Assembly: GCA_963555705.1 (NCBI GenBank)
Contig: OY743183.1
Span: forward strand, 47,357,466 to 47,421,465
Reading direction: 5' to 3'
Length of the DNA stretch: 64,000 bases
From: Ligustrum vulgare
Lineage: Eukaryota > Streptophyta > Magnoliopsida > Lamiales > Oleaceae
The notes beneath the pieces are model-generated. The model saw only the letters and a list, made by a program, of their open reading frames with translations. It was not told the DNA's origin and searched no databases. Below are positions 1-12,600 of this stretch, piece after piece; position 1 is the stretch's first letter, and every line of letters begins with the position of its first letter. The position numbers and the translations under genes are program-made.

Positions 1-542
1 TTGTTTTTAATTACTATAATCTCTTATAATTTGATGTCAAATCAAACATTAATTATAACCATTTAAACCTATTGCTCAATCATTAAATTTCGTGGGATCC
101 ATCACTCATCTTTATTACAATCTCTTTAATTTTTTCCCAAAACAAGCTCGTCTAATATAGTTTAGCATTAATTGGTTTGTTTAAGATTTGAATTCACTCT
201 ATTCTTATGGTAATATATATAACTTGTATAAACAATAGCAAATATCTCATGAGGTTTAATTATAATTAATTATTGCTGTCCAAATATCATTAATCTCATT
301 TCAATGCAAATCAAGCTTATATTTTTCCAGATTTTTTCCCCAAAATTTCTCAGGTCTAAAATCCAAGTATGACTTGTTGATATTAAGAACTTTTACAGAT
401 TAATTGATCCATTTTTGTGCTTTTTCACTATATTTATATGTATGCACTTCGTATTTCTAACATTTTCATTTATACTTCATGCCCTAGTTTCCGTCTTCTG
501 TTTCCTAAGTCGAATAAATTCTTGTAAAAATTATTTCTCAGA
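1..542. other. 5' flank or intron upstream of the first visible MBD exon
   Basis: AT-rich sequence with no convincing coding exon. Its last bases are a pyrimidine-rich tract ending in AG directly before the first recognisable exon, so at least its right end behaves as an intron 3' end. The gene may begin outside the window. Confidence 0.4.
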
Positions 543-632
543 ATGAAAAACTGGCAAACAGTCGGAAATCCAGTTGATCCGCCGCTGGAACCTCTCAGCG
601 TCAATACTAGTCCAGAATTTTGGATCACAGAG
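543..632 (+). CDS. MBD gene, first visible exon
   Basis: Thirty codons from ATG to a phase-0 donor (GAG|GTATTT). The peptide begins [18 protein letters not shown] and ends PEFWITE. It lies N-terminal to the MBD and I recognise no domain in it. The acceptor (TTTCTCAG) sits immediately before the ATG, so translation may start further upstream. Confidence 0.65.
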
Positions 633-3600
633 GTATTTATATGATTTTATTTTTATTTTTTTTTTCCTTTCATTTTTGCAATGCAAATTATAAATTTGTA
701 CCAATTTCCTGCATGCATTGGCTAAGAAAATTTTTATTTCGTCAAAACTGTATTCAGACAAATTTATTTTTGTGGCTAAAATTTATCGTTAATTCTCACT
801 TTTCTTGTACTAGGGTTCATAAGGAAAGAAGAGTTCTGTTTCTATACTAATTTTCTACTGTAAGCAATCAATAGAAAATTTCAGTACTCACTTTTCCCTG
901 CTTGTATTCTTGTACAGGATGAACTCTATAAAGATTCTTCCTCTGAGCTGTTCCCCGAGTCATATGGCCCACCACCTGCGTCTCCCGAAAATGCTCTACA
1001 AATCTGGATTGCCCAATCTGAAAAAATAGTTAAAGAGCAGCAGGGTAAATCACCTAGCTGGACTCATAAGGTAATTCAGTGATCACTTTTGCAACTCAGG
1101 TTAATAAATCTGTGCCACTTTGTTTCATGCATTGGCTAAAAATTAATTATTTACTGTCCCCAATTAGATTTTAAGGGCATAAGAAAATAGTATTCAACAG
1201 TTAAGTTATTTTTTCTGCTAAACAATTTGTCGAAAATTCTTACTTTTCTTACTTCTTGCAGCGCAAGGTCCATAGAAGAAAAGTGAAGTGAAAACAAATC
1301 CATAAACCAGTGGCATTTATTTAATCTACTCAGAATTTTATTTAATTTATTTATTTTTCTACATTTATGTTAAGATATCTGTTGCTTGCCCTAAATGCTT
1401 AAATCGGAATTTCAGTTTGAACTTGAGCAAAAATTAGATTGAACCTGACTTGAAATCATGAGCATGAAGGAAGCTTCAAAATTTGAAATACATCCAAATT
1501 GGCCCGGACCCTATTAACGTATTAAAACCAGTACATAAGGCTTGAAAAAAGGACATATAGATTAACTTCCAATATAAGTTTAATATCGTATGGAACAAAC
1601 AAAAAATGAATAAATATTGGTTCATTTATGTAAATTAATTTCTTCATTATATTACATTGTGCAGGAAGACGCCTCTAACCCTTATGAGGGTAAAACAGCA
1701 ACAAATACCAGCCAGTTGCAGGAAAATCCTAAGAAACGGAGAAAAATACGTAATTGGGCTTTACCAGATGGATGGACAGTCGAGACAAAGCAGCGAAAGA
1801 ATGGTAAAAGTATAGGAAAAGAAGACAAGGTAAAGGATTTTAGTAGTATTTTTTTAAATGTTACCACAATTCCTAATAATGTCCTTAATCCTCTTGCTAT
1901 GAGTTCAGTGTTGGGAAATAAACATAGATTTTCTCTTCACTTAACCCCCAAACTTTTGATATTCAAAAAATAATTGATCAAATAAAAAAAATATAAACAA
2001 TAACACAATATTTGAACCATCAAAATCATTTTCACTATATAATAAATTGTTACAATTATATGGTCTTTCACTCACCAACCCAATCCTACAAACTACGGAG
2101 AAAATAATACAACGAGCTTCTATCATACACAAGTTTCTACCCTTTGATTTACACCACAAAAGTTTACAAAAAACTACATGAGAAAATTCTCACAATTTTC
2201 TTTCTTTTGTCACAAATTGGTCTCCACCCGGCATGGATCACACAAAGATACCATGCATGCCTTTTATAATTAACCAGTACACGACTGCACAATTCGTGAC
2301 TCACACATTTAAGACTTGAACATAACCTAATGGGCCATAACCAATACCTAAATAATTATAACTTAGGCCCAAGCTGCATTATCCGGCTGCCGGTCCTTTA
2401 ATTCTGCTTTTCCTTTGGTCCACACGTCCACTGCACTGTCTTTTTGAAGGTAGAGATAATTGCCCTTGTTGACCACAAAATTTAGTGGTGTCTTGGATCA
2501 ATACGTCTCAGTTCCTCCCTCTTCAACACGTGAATTTCCTGCGCATTAGGACAAACGATCACTATGCAAATGGGGCCAAAGTGGCTCCCGTTTACATTCC
2601 GAAGCTTAAGTCAGTGCTCATTTCAAGTAAATATAATTTGCGTGTGAGAAATAAAAGTATGTAAAAGAGAGAAGGGAGTGAAATTTATATGTAAAATTCA
2701 AGTACGAGTTACCAACCTTCTTCTTGGAGGCATATATAGTGTATTTATAGTGATATTGGTTGTCTTAGATTGTGACACGTGTTATACTTTATAGTTGGTA
2801 AGTTCCTAACTGCTCATGAGGTAAAGCACTTATTTGGTTATAATGATTGTTACATGTCATAGGGTTAAAGAAATCATCACATACCTTTAAAGATGTTATC
2901 ACATCAAGCCGCAACTTGCAGAAAGGGTCATATCTCTCTGACGCGCCGACTGGGCATGTCACCAGTCCAGAGGCATGGACCTCGAATAACGTTGGTCTGG
3001 TAGAAGGAGTCCGGCTATTGAAGTCCAGGCAATATCGGTCCGGTCTAATGGGCTTCTGCCTACTTGGGTCCGAAGTATAGTTGGATGTTTGTGGGCCTTA
3101 TTAATTATGTGTCAAGCCCATTTAGGCGTGATCATAACACTAGTCTGTCAAATTTGGCAGTCTCATTCATGTGCGGGCCATAATTGTAAAAGACCAATAA
3201 ATGGAGTTGCTGGGATGCCTATCACAGATGGACCATACTTTTCTTGAAATAGCTTGAAGTTTCTACGCAATCTTCAATCTCCGTAGTGAAACATGCTGGG
3301 CAGAAATAATGTAATTTCTAGAGCCAGAGTCCTTGCAATGATGTTATCATTATTTTTTAAGGAAAGAATCAATGTTAAAGGAGCCAAAAAAGAATGCCCC
3401 GAACCGTTGTAAGAAGTGGAATCCGAGGTGGATGCGATATGCCAGTACTTCGGGTCGGCAACGAACTGTTCGACTTTTGTATCATAGCCGTTAAGAGAAA
3501 AGGACTTTTGGGCTTTTCGTTCTTTTTAGGGTGTCTCTTTTGGGTAAGTATGAATTCGGGGAACATGGAAGGAATTGAGGGAGTGGGTCCTAAAGACTTG

Positions 3601-6600
3601 GTGGTCATGGCCGACCCTGTCAGAGGCTATTGCCCTTGGTCTCACTCAGTTTTTTAGGTCCCACTACTTTAGGAAACTAAAGAGGAAGCGTAGTAGGAAA
3701 ATTCTGTAGTATCATAGGTTTGGATGATTCTGACAGTGAAGATGAGCATAACTAATTTTACATGGCCAAGTTATCAGTTGAAAAAGGGGCGTCATTGAAA
3801 GAAATCAAGAGCAAACGGAATAGGGATTGAAGAGGCAATAAGCTCTTCATTCGGAGTGCAATAATCTAACTTTGGGTTTAGGGCTTCCTATAGAGCACAT
3901 TGGGTGGAATTGGGATTGGAAGAGGAAGAGGAAGAAATTTCTTGGTGGAATTGGGATTGGAAGAGGAAGAGGAAGAAATTTCTTAGGTGGAGGACTGGGT
4001 AGCCCATGTTAACAAAGCTTCGGGGTACCACATTAACCTAGAGCCACATCTGGAGTCGTGGGAGTCTAACGAGATTGAAGTAGAGGTTAGGGGAAGTGGC
4101 ATTTCCGAGCTCTCTTCCATATATAGGGTGCCTAGGGAAATAAGAAATAAGAATGGTACACCTAAGTCCATCGTGTAGACCCTGCTGTCCTCCAGAAGGC
4201 CAAGTGGCGATATTCCTTGACTGAGTTTCAAAGTGGGATATGCCTTCCTCTCCATCTATTTTTCAGGGCCCTACTCCGAAGCTACAATGTGTACCCCTAT
4301 CAAGTAGCCCCAAATTTCTGGACTCAAGTAGTGGGAACTTGGATAATATGGTAGGAAGTTAGCCCGGATTACCCAATTTCTTTGCACATCATACATACAT
4401 TATATACCTTAAAGAAGGTTGCGAGGAGAGAGAAGGATATTAGACTTGGCGTGAAGGACTGGTAATACCTAACTCCAAGAGGGCAGCATCCACTAGTTAT
4501 TGCTGGGCATCCGACCTCCCTCAAGCACTAGAGGACTCGATGGTTTTGGGTTGCTGGGACCTGATAGTGTACTCCTTTAGACCCTACCCCTGAAATAACA
4601 ATTCCTCGGACCCTCTCTTGTCCTCATGAGTCTTTGTGCTTTCTTAAGTGGATGTATAGGGTATCTAAGTCTCTATGTATTTTTGACTTCTTTGTTCGTC
4701 TATTTTTTATTTTATAGGCCAATCGTACACTCGCTTGCTTCCAGAGGTAGATCTTGATTTGGTAAGGAAGTTGTTTGATTACCGAGGTACTTTCCAACAA
4801 GATATCTCCTCCAAGCGACTTTTTGCTAAGCACGGTTTGATGCGAGAAATGGGTAAGTTTATCTTATCATCGTTGCTATTACACCCTTATCCCTTCTCTA
4901 GATCTTAGGTTTGATCCTTTGTGATGTTGACAGGATCACGTGAATTTCCTAAGATTTCTTTGAATGACCTGAGAGCCAAAAAGATCCCGCCAGTCTTGGG
5001 GCAAGTAGTGAAGAGGAAAGGAAGCAAGAATCCATCCTCGCTAGTTTTCACTTGGAAACTTCCAGGAAGGTCGCTGAGGATTCTAAAAAGGCATCTGAGA
5101 AGACTTTTGCTTTAGCTGACTCCGATGTCCAGAAGCTTTTGGCTATTCCCTCATCTACTTCTAAGGAAGAGGCGAAGCAGGAGGTTGCTTCAGATGCGGC
5201 TGTGAAGCAGGAGGTTGCTTCAGAGGTGGCTCAGATAAAGGCCGATCTTGTCTCCAAACCATCAACTCTAGATCATGGTGTTTTGGTATCCCTTCCAAAA
5301 TCCTCTGCCAAAGAGGCAGCTGTGATTGATTGCTACTGGACAAAAGGGTGGGAGGCTTACTCATCCAAAAGTTCACCTAGCCAATGGTCGGAAGTCATCA
5401 AAGCAATGAGTGTCCGAACTTTGGCGTTAATTGAGGAGACGGAGTCCTTAGTCAGAGAGCTTGAGCAAAGAGAGGAAAGTATCAAAGTTTCCATGCGTAA
5501 TGCGGACAGCATGGTGAAGGAGATCAAAGATCTCAAAGACTTTTTGGCCATAGCCCAAAGATCTCTTCAGGATGAGCGGAACACTTTGACTAAAGAAGGA
5601 CCTTATCTATGCTGAAGCTGATGTGGCTAATTTCTGTAAAAAAAAAATATGATGAGGCTTGCCAGGTCAAGCTGTTACCGCTGATGCTCTTGCCAAAGCG
5701 AATACCATGAACGGTAAGCTCTTTGATGAGGTAGCCGAACTAAAGACGGAAATGGAGGAGGAAAAAGAGGCCAGGCGAAGGGAGAAAGAGGCTCTAGGTC
5801 AAGTAAAAGAAAAGTTTAGGCTCTTAGATCTAAATATCGAGGCCAATTTGGCTAAAGGTTTCCAAACTTTTAAGGATACCTTTGAGAATACCGAAGAATA
5901 TGAGCTAATGCAAAAGATTTTTGGAAACATTGGTGCTCAGATGGCTTAGAAAGATATGAAGGAGGATTTCCCTTATTTGAATCTCTCCAAGATAGGAGCC
6001 TTTTATTCGGAGCCTCAAGATGCTGCTGAGGGTGATTCTCCTGCCAACCTTGCTGATGATACTTTTGCTAAAGAGGCTGATCCTGCTGACACCTCTGCTT
6101 TAGTTATCTCTACTGGTGGTGCTAAGGATGCTCTTGCCCCTTAACTTTTTGATCTGGATTATGTAATAATTCCTTTACTCTTTCTGAATGACACAAGTGA
6201 CTTTTTACACTTTTTGAAGTGATTTATGTTTTTCCTTCTGTTATAACTTAACTAGAATAGACGTATAATAATGGATACTTTGAACAAGTGCATTGCAATA
6301 ATTATGTTCACTTCAACCACTTTGGAACGAAGTTTGGCTAGTCTTAAATAACTGTAATTTTGAGGCCAATTATCATTTTGTTATTATGAGATCAACTGCA
6401 CAACATAACTTGTAATCTATTCAACGCAAATGTACATAGGAAATATAGGGCATATATCCTATGCGGACTATGTCCTGCTCATTGATAATAACGACGAAGA
6501 AGATCAATGTTCCAGGAATTAGGTAAGGCTCTGCCGGAGATATCCTCTACTCTACAAGTCCTTGGTGCTACTTCTAATGTCACTTTTTAAGGTCCCTCCC

Positions 6601-9600
6601 AATTGTGTCCTAGAGTCCCTACTTCGGGCTCTTGCGTTGAGAGAAGGACTTTCTTCAAAACTGGATCTCTGATTCCAAAAACTCTTCTTTTGACTTTTTA
6701 GTTAAAGTACCGAGCCATCTTTTCACAATATCGTGGTAGCACAACTTGCGAATCATTCCTCCTTTTAAGGAGGAGATCGAGTTCAGCTCGCTGAGCCTCT
6801 TCATTTGCCGTTTCATCGAATTGAATTTGCCTCGGTGAAGGCACTCCAATTTCAACCGGACATACTGTCTGTTGGTGTGAAATCGCAAGTGCACGATATC
6901 ATTAACAAGTAATAAAAGTTGACTTTTGAGTCCAGGTTGTTGACCCACGAGGACTATGTTTTTGCTATCGATTTACTTTGATAAAGAGAATTCCTCGACT
7001 AAAGCAAACACTAACTAAGAAAATAAATTATAAAATAATAAAAACAAAAACGACAAATAATTGAAAATCAATGCAATAAACAAATCAATTAAAATAAAAA
7101 ATAACAATTTAAAACTAAAAGCAAGTAATGAAACAAGAATAAACGTGTTGGGTTTTCTAACAATTAAATGAATATTGGGACTAACGATTTCGAAATAATA
7201 TTCTAGCATAATTTCGCATCTCAAATTGTTTTCTAAAATTGTATTTGATCAAATTCACACATGTATCTAATTTACCTCTTTCGAGTTCAAATTAGGCCTA
7301 TTTAACTAACTCAATCATGTATCTCTACAGCGGGTCAGAGTTCTCCTTTTGCATCAACACACACCCTAGACCTTGTCATGAAGCATCACTGTATATCACA
7401 TATTCCTCTCCTGAAATTGGAAGTGCAAGTATTGGAGCTGAAGTTAATCTCTGTTTTAATTCTTGGAAGCTCCTTTCACATTCCTCCGTCCATTGAAATC
7501 TTACATTCTTTCTTGTCAAACTGGTTAGGGGTAAGGCAATTTTAGAAAATCCTTCTACAAAACGACGATGGTAACCTGTGAGGCCAAAGAAACTTCTTAC
7601 TTCTATCACATTTGTAGGTTTCTCCCATTTAGTGATTCCCTCAATCTTCTAGGGGTCAACATAAATAACTGTTGTTGATATTACATGACCCAGAAATACA
7701 ACTTTGTTCAACCAAAATTCGTACTTACTGAATTTAGCATACAACTTCTTCTCGCGTAAGGTTTGCAAGACCATTATGAGGTGTGTAGTATGCTCCTCTT
7801 TACTTTGAGAATACACTAGAATATCATCAATAAATACTATCACAAACTTATCCAAATATGGATGAAACACACGATTTATCAAATCCATAAAAGCAGTTGG
7901 AGCATTCGTCAACCCAAAAGTCATCACCAGAAACTCATAATGACCATATCGAGTTCTAAAAGGAGTTTTTGGTATGTTGGCATCCTTAATCTTCAGTTGA
8001 TGATATCCGGATCTCAAATTAGTTTTTGAAAATATCACTGTACCACTAAGATCTCAAATCAGTTTTTGAAAATATCACTGTACCACTAAGCTGATCAAAC
8101 AATTCATCAATCTAGGGTAAGGGGTATATATTCCTAATCGTCACTTTATTGAGTTGCCGATAATCAATACATAACCGCAGGGTACCGTCCTTCTTTTCAC
8201 AAATAAAACTGGTGCTCCCCATGGTGATGAACTTGGCCTTATGAACCCCTTATCAATCAGTTCTTATAATTGGGTCTTTAACTCCTTGAGCTATGTTGGA
8301 GATATCCGGTATGGTTTCTGCGCAATAGGAGTTGTTCTCGAGGCAACATCAATAGTGAATTCAATTTCTCGATCAGGGGGTAAACCTGGAAGATCATCTG
8401 AAAATACATCTGGAAATTCTTTCACTATGGGTGTATCCTCCAGTTTCAGCTTGCTCACACTTGTGTCAAGTACATTTGCTAAATATGCTTCACAACCTTT
8501 CTGAAGTAATTTCCTAGCCTTAATAACTGGAATCACGCAAGAAGGAATAACTCGGCATTGGCCTACAAATACAACCAGTGGTTGATCTGGCCGCTTGAAC
8601 ATCACTTTTTTTCCTAAACAGTCAATTGAGGCGTGATTTGTCACTAAGAAGTCCATACCCAAAATGACATCAAAATCATGAATTGAAATTGGAATTAAAT
8701 TAGCCCTTAACTCCTGATCACAGGTTTTAATACTACATTCATGATAAACTTTATCAGCTAGAAGTGATTCCCCAACTGGAGTGGTTATCACTAGACAACT
8801 ACCCAAATGTTTGGGCTTACGATTCACCTATATAGAAAATGCATTTGAAATGAAAGAATGTGTAGCTCCAGGATCAATTCGAACACGTGCATCTCTATCA
8901 AAGATAGATAGTATACCTGCAACTACATCAGGAGACTCCTCAGCTATCTGCTGCGTCAAAGCAAATATTTTACCCTATGACTTGGGTCATCCCGGCTGTC
9001 CCCCTGTCCGAGATCCCTCATTACTGCTTACGGTTGTTTGCATCCCCTTTCCTGCATTGGCACCTTCCTCCTTCTCCATATGGTTTTGACTAAGTTTGGT
9101 AGTACTAAGATTTTGCTGAGGTACATATCTGGATGACATTCCACTCTCTTGTGTCAATAATGGACAATCCCTTTTGATATGGCCTGCTTGTCCACATTGG
9201 TAACACACTTTACTTCCTTTTAAACATTCTCTTGTATGAAACTTTCCACACTATGGGCACTGAAAACGAGTCACACTTCCAGATCCTTCCTTTTATCCAG
9301 GGAAGGATGCATCTTGTACGTAGATCTGGGCCGGAGACTGCTGCACCGAGTTTTGTCTAATCTGGGACTGTCGACTATCTTGCATTTTCTGTCTAAGATT
9401 TCATGCTGCCGGGGAACCTGGGTAAAGTCTCTTACCCCCTTTCTGAAATAACCACCATCTTTGTCTGACCACTGCTACTCTTAAACTGTGATTGTTCCTG
9501 TCTCTTCTATCAATCTATTATGCTTCCCTCTACCCTCATAGCTGCCTTAACTAACTTCCTAAAATTTTTCCATTCAGATACAGTTACAGCAGTTCTAATT

Positions 9601-12600
9601 TATTCTCTTAGTCCCCTTTTAAAACTCTTACATTTTATAACTTCATCTTGAACAAGAACCTCGGCATATTTAGATAATTCAATAAATTTCTTCTGGTATT
9701 CTGCTACTGTCATCGACCCTTGCACCAAATTCAAGAACTCATTCTGTCGAGCATCCCTATACGAGAAGGGATAATACGTCTCATAGAAAGCATATTTAAA
9801 AGTCTTCCAAGAAACACTAGAACGATTAGGATATCTAAGTAACACCGCCTGCCACAAATCATAGGAGCCTTCCTCTAGCAAAAATGTAGCGAGACGAAGC
9901 TTCACACCATCGGGGCATCCCATAACATCAAATATCATTTCTAACCTCAAAATCCATGTCTCGGCAGCTGCTGGATCAGCCGTACCTGTAAAAGTCTTCG
10001 CTCCTTATTTCATTGCTCTCTAGATGCTAAATTCCATTCTAGTTTCCTGACTAGGAGGCTCATTAGGCTGCTGTACAGACACCTCTACCCTCTTAGTCTC
10101 TCCTATGTTACTCCCTTCAGGTGCAACTAGAATCTGAGGCAACCCTGCTGGCAGGCTGCGAGTTCGACCCTTTTGTGGTGGCATGATTACCTATGACGTA
10201 TTTATGATAAAAGAAATTTTAGAATGTAGAAAACAATACATAAGAAAACTCAAAACCGTGCTCTGATACCATATTGACAAGCCCCACTCCAAGTACCCTT
10301 ACTAGACTTGTAGTGAGACATGCGCCGATGATAGATTTTAACTAAAAATTAAATCCTATCATCAAGGCTCATAAAATCTTGAATTTAATAATTTGATAGT
10401 ATTCGCCTTTAATAATTAACACATATGTCACCCTGTTTTTCAAAAACAATTTTAAATCACAATTCTCAACATATAAGTAGTTCCACACACAGTTCAGTAT
10501 CAATGAATTTAGTTTACAAAAGCACATCCCGCATACTCGTATAAAACAGAACGTGGTGGAACTCAAAACTATATTTACATGACATATGAAACAAATACAA
10601 CCCATAAGATCTACAAAGTTTTCAAAAGACAAAAGTGTTCAAAATTAACATCATGTGATCATGTCCACCTTTTTCTTTTTCTAAACTTGATGTCACAGGC
10701 TAGGAGTACCAGAATTTGCTCAACTTCAGTTCTCATATGAACGAAAATTATTTGGGAAAAACAAGTGAGCTAATAAACTCAGTGAGTGAAAAATGTAATA
10801 ACAAACCATATTTCCCAAAAATATTTGCGTACGAAATCAAGAAATCGTCATTTATCATTATTCTCAAAATTTACTTTTCCAAATAAAGCAAGAAGACATC
10901 ATCATATAATAATAATAATAATACAAAATTCGCAAAATTTCTCATATCACAATATCATCGATCGTATTTCATCATATTAAACCACCTGTTCACAATGTGT
11001 CAGCTTGAGCCAGCGGTACCCTATGGCCCCTTCGCCAAAGCGGTATATTTAAATAGCTTGAGCCATAGGTCCCTTCCCTCCTAGTAGGCATATTTAAACA
11101 GCTTGAGCCGTAGGCCCCTTCCCCTGTAGGAGGTATATACATATCAACATCAAATACCACTTGGTGAAATTTTGCATTGAAATCATAATTAATAATTCAC
11201 TTTTCACATCGTTTTCCATAACTTTCACATTATTTCAAAATCATGAAATATCATTCGAAACATATAAAACTTTTCAAAGATAAGCCATAACGTTATGAAA
11301 ACCATAGAAAACATCATTCTCATTCACACCAATAATTTCATAGGAAACAACATAAATAATTTCTTTTCTAAATAGTAAGAAAGAAAGATTTTCACTCACA
11401 ATTTTGGACCAATATTTTAGCTTGGTTGGTATGCGTTTCCAATCTCCTCAATCTCACCTGTAATACACCATATAAATTAACTTACATTCAAATCTTTCCA
11501 AGAATTCTCTACCCCTTTCCTTACCTTACATATATTATGCATTTCTAATTACACAAGTAATTATGGTTTCCTTACATTGGTAATCATCATAAATCCTCTA
11601 ATTCATGAAATGGGTGAAGTTTCTATAAATTTTATACCAAAACATTTTCTTTGTTAAAAAAAATCAGCATACCCTTTTTTCTAAATCTTAAAATTCAAGC
11701 CAATTTCATCAAGAATTCCATTTCTTCTTTCACATATATCATTTCCCCATTCACATACCAATTTCATGATCAGATCCAAAAATTATAAGAAATAAGTTCA
11801 TAATTCACCTTCATGCTTCTTAACTCAATATGGAAACTAACATAATTTTCATCATATTTTATAAATTCTAGTTTCTAGAGAGTTTTCTATACCAAAGGAA
11901 ACATATGAACAATATTAGAATTCATCCTTTAATTCCATCCCAATATTTCATAAACCCTAGGTTTTCAAATTCCCTTCAATTGGTAAAAATTCAAGAAATT
12001 CAAAGAAGAAAGATTACTTACCTTGTTTGTGATTTCCCTTCTTCTCCTAAAAATTTATGCAAAGTTTCTTCCTTCTTCTTCCTCAAATTTTCAGCCCTTC
12101 TCTCTTTCTCCAAGCCCTCTCTTTACTTTTATTTAAGTGGTGGTTTAATGATAAAAAAATAAGAACTAAAAATGGTGATAAAATATCTAAAAAAAATTCT
12201 ATTCTCTCTCTCCACCTTAACCGACATAGGGCTGCTTTCCATTTTTTTTCTTTCCATCCATATACAAGTTGGTCCTCAACCTTAGGTTCCCATTCAATGT
12301 AATTCCGAAAATTTCAACTCGATTCTATGCTATACCAGGAAAAACGACAAATCCGGAACTTTCATAATTCAAACCTTAATTAAATTTTCTATGATCCTTA
12401 CTTTCACCAATTCCATTCTTATATATTATAAAATAAAATAAATTCAACAACATATAATCAAAGACACAAGAAAATAGTTCTAAAACTTAGTAACTTATAA
12501 AAAAACGTGAATGAGGGTATTACAGGTTTCCTACCCCTTTTCATGGTTTTATGGTTCTCCACTCTTTTTCAAGAGGCTCTCCACCTTTTTTCAAGGTTGT

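Larger units (their letters stand above)
7349..12524 (-). mobile_element. Truncated Tekay/Del-like gypsy element (5' LTR, gag, protease, RT, partial RNase H)
   Basis: Reading leftwards on the minus strand: a 2250-bp 5' LTR (10275-12524), a tRNA-iMet-type primer-binding site (10260-10271), gag with a zinc knuckle, protease, reverse transcriptase and the beginning of RNase H. It is cut in RNase H just after the YSDAS motif. Integrase, chromodomain and 3' LTR are missing. The lineage is inferred from gag ([20 protein letters not shown]), the protease ([11 protein letters not shown]) and the long LTR whose plus-strand ends read TGACAAGCCCC...GGGTATTACA. It lies inside the Tat-like element. Confidence 0.75.
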
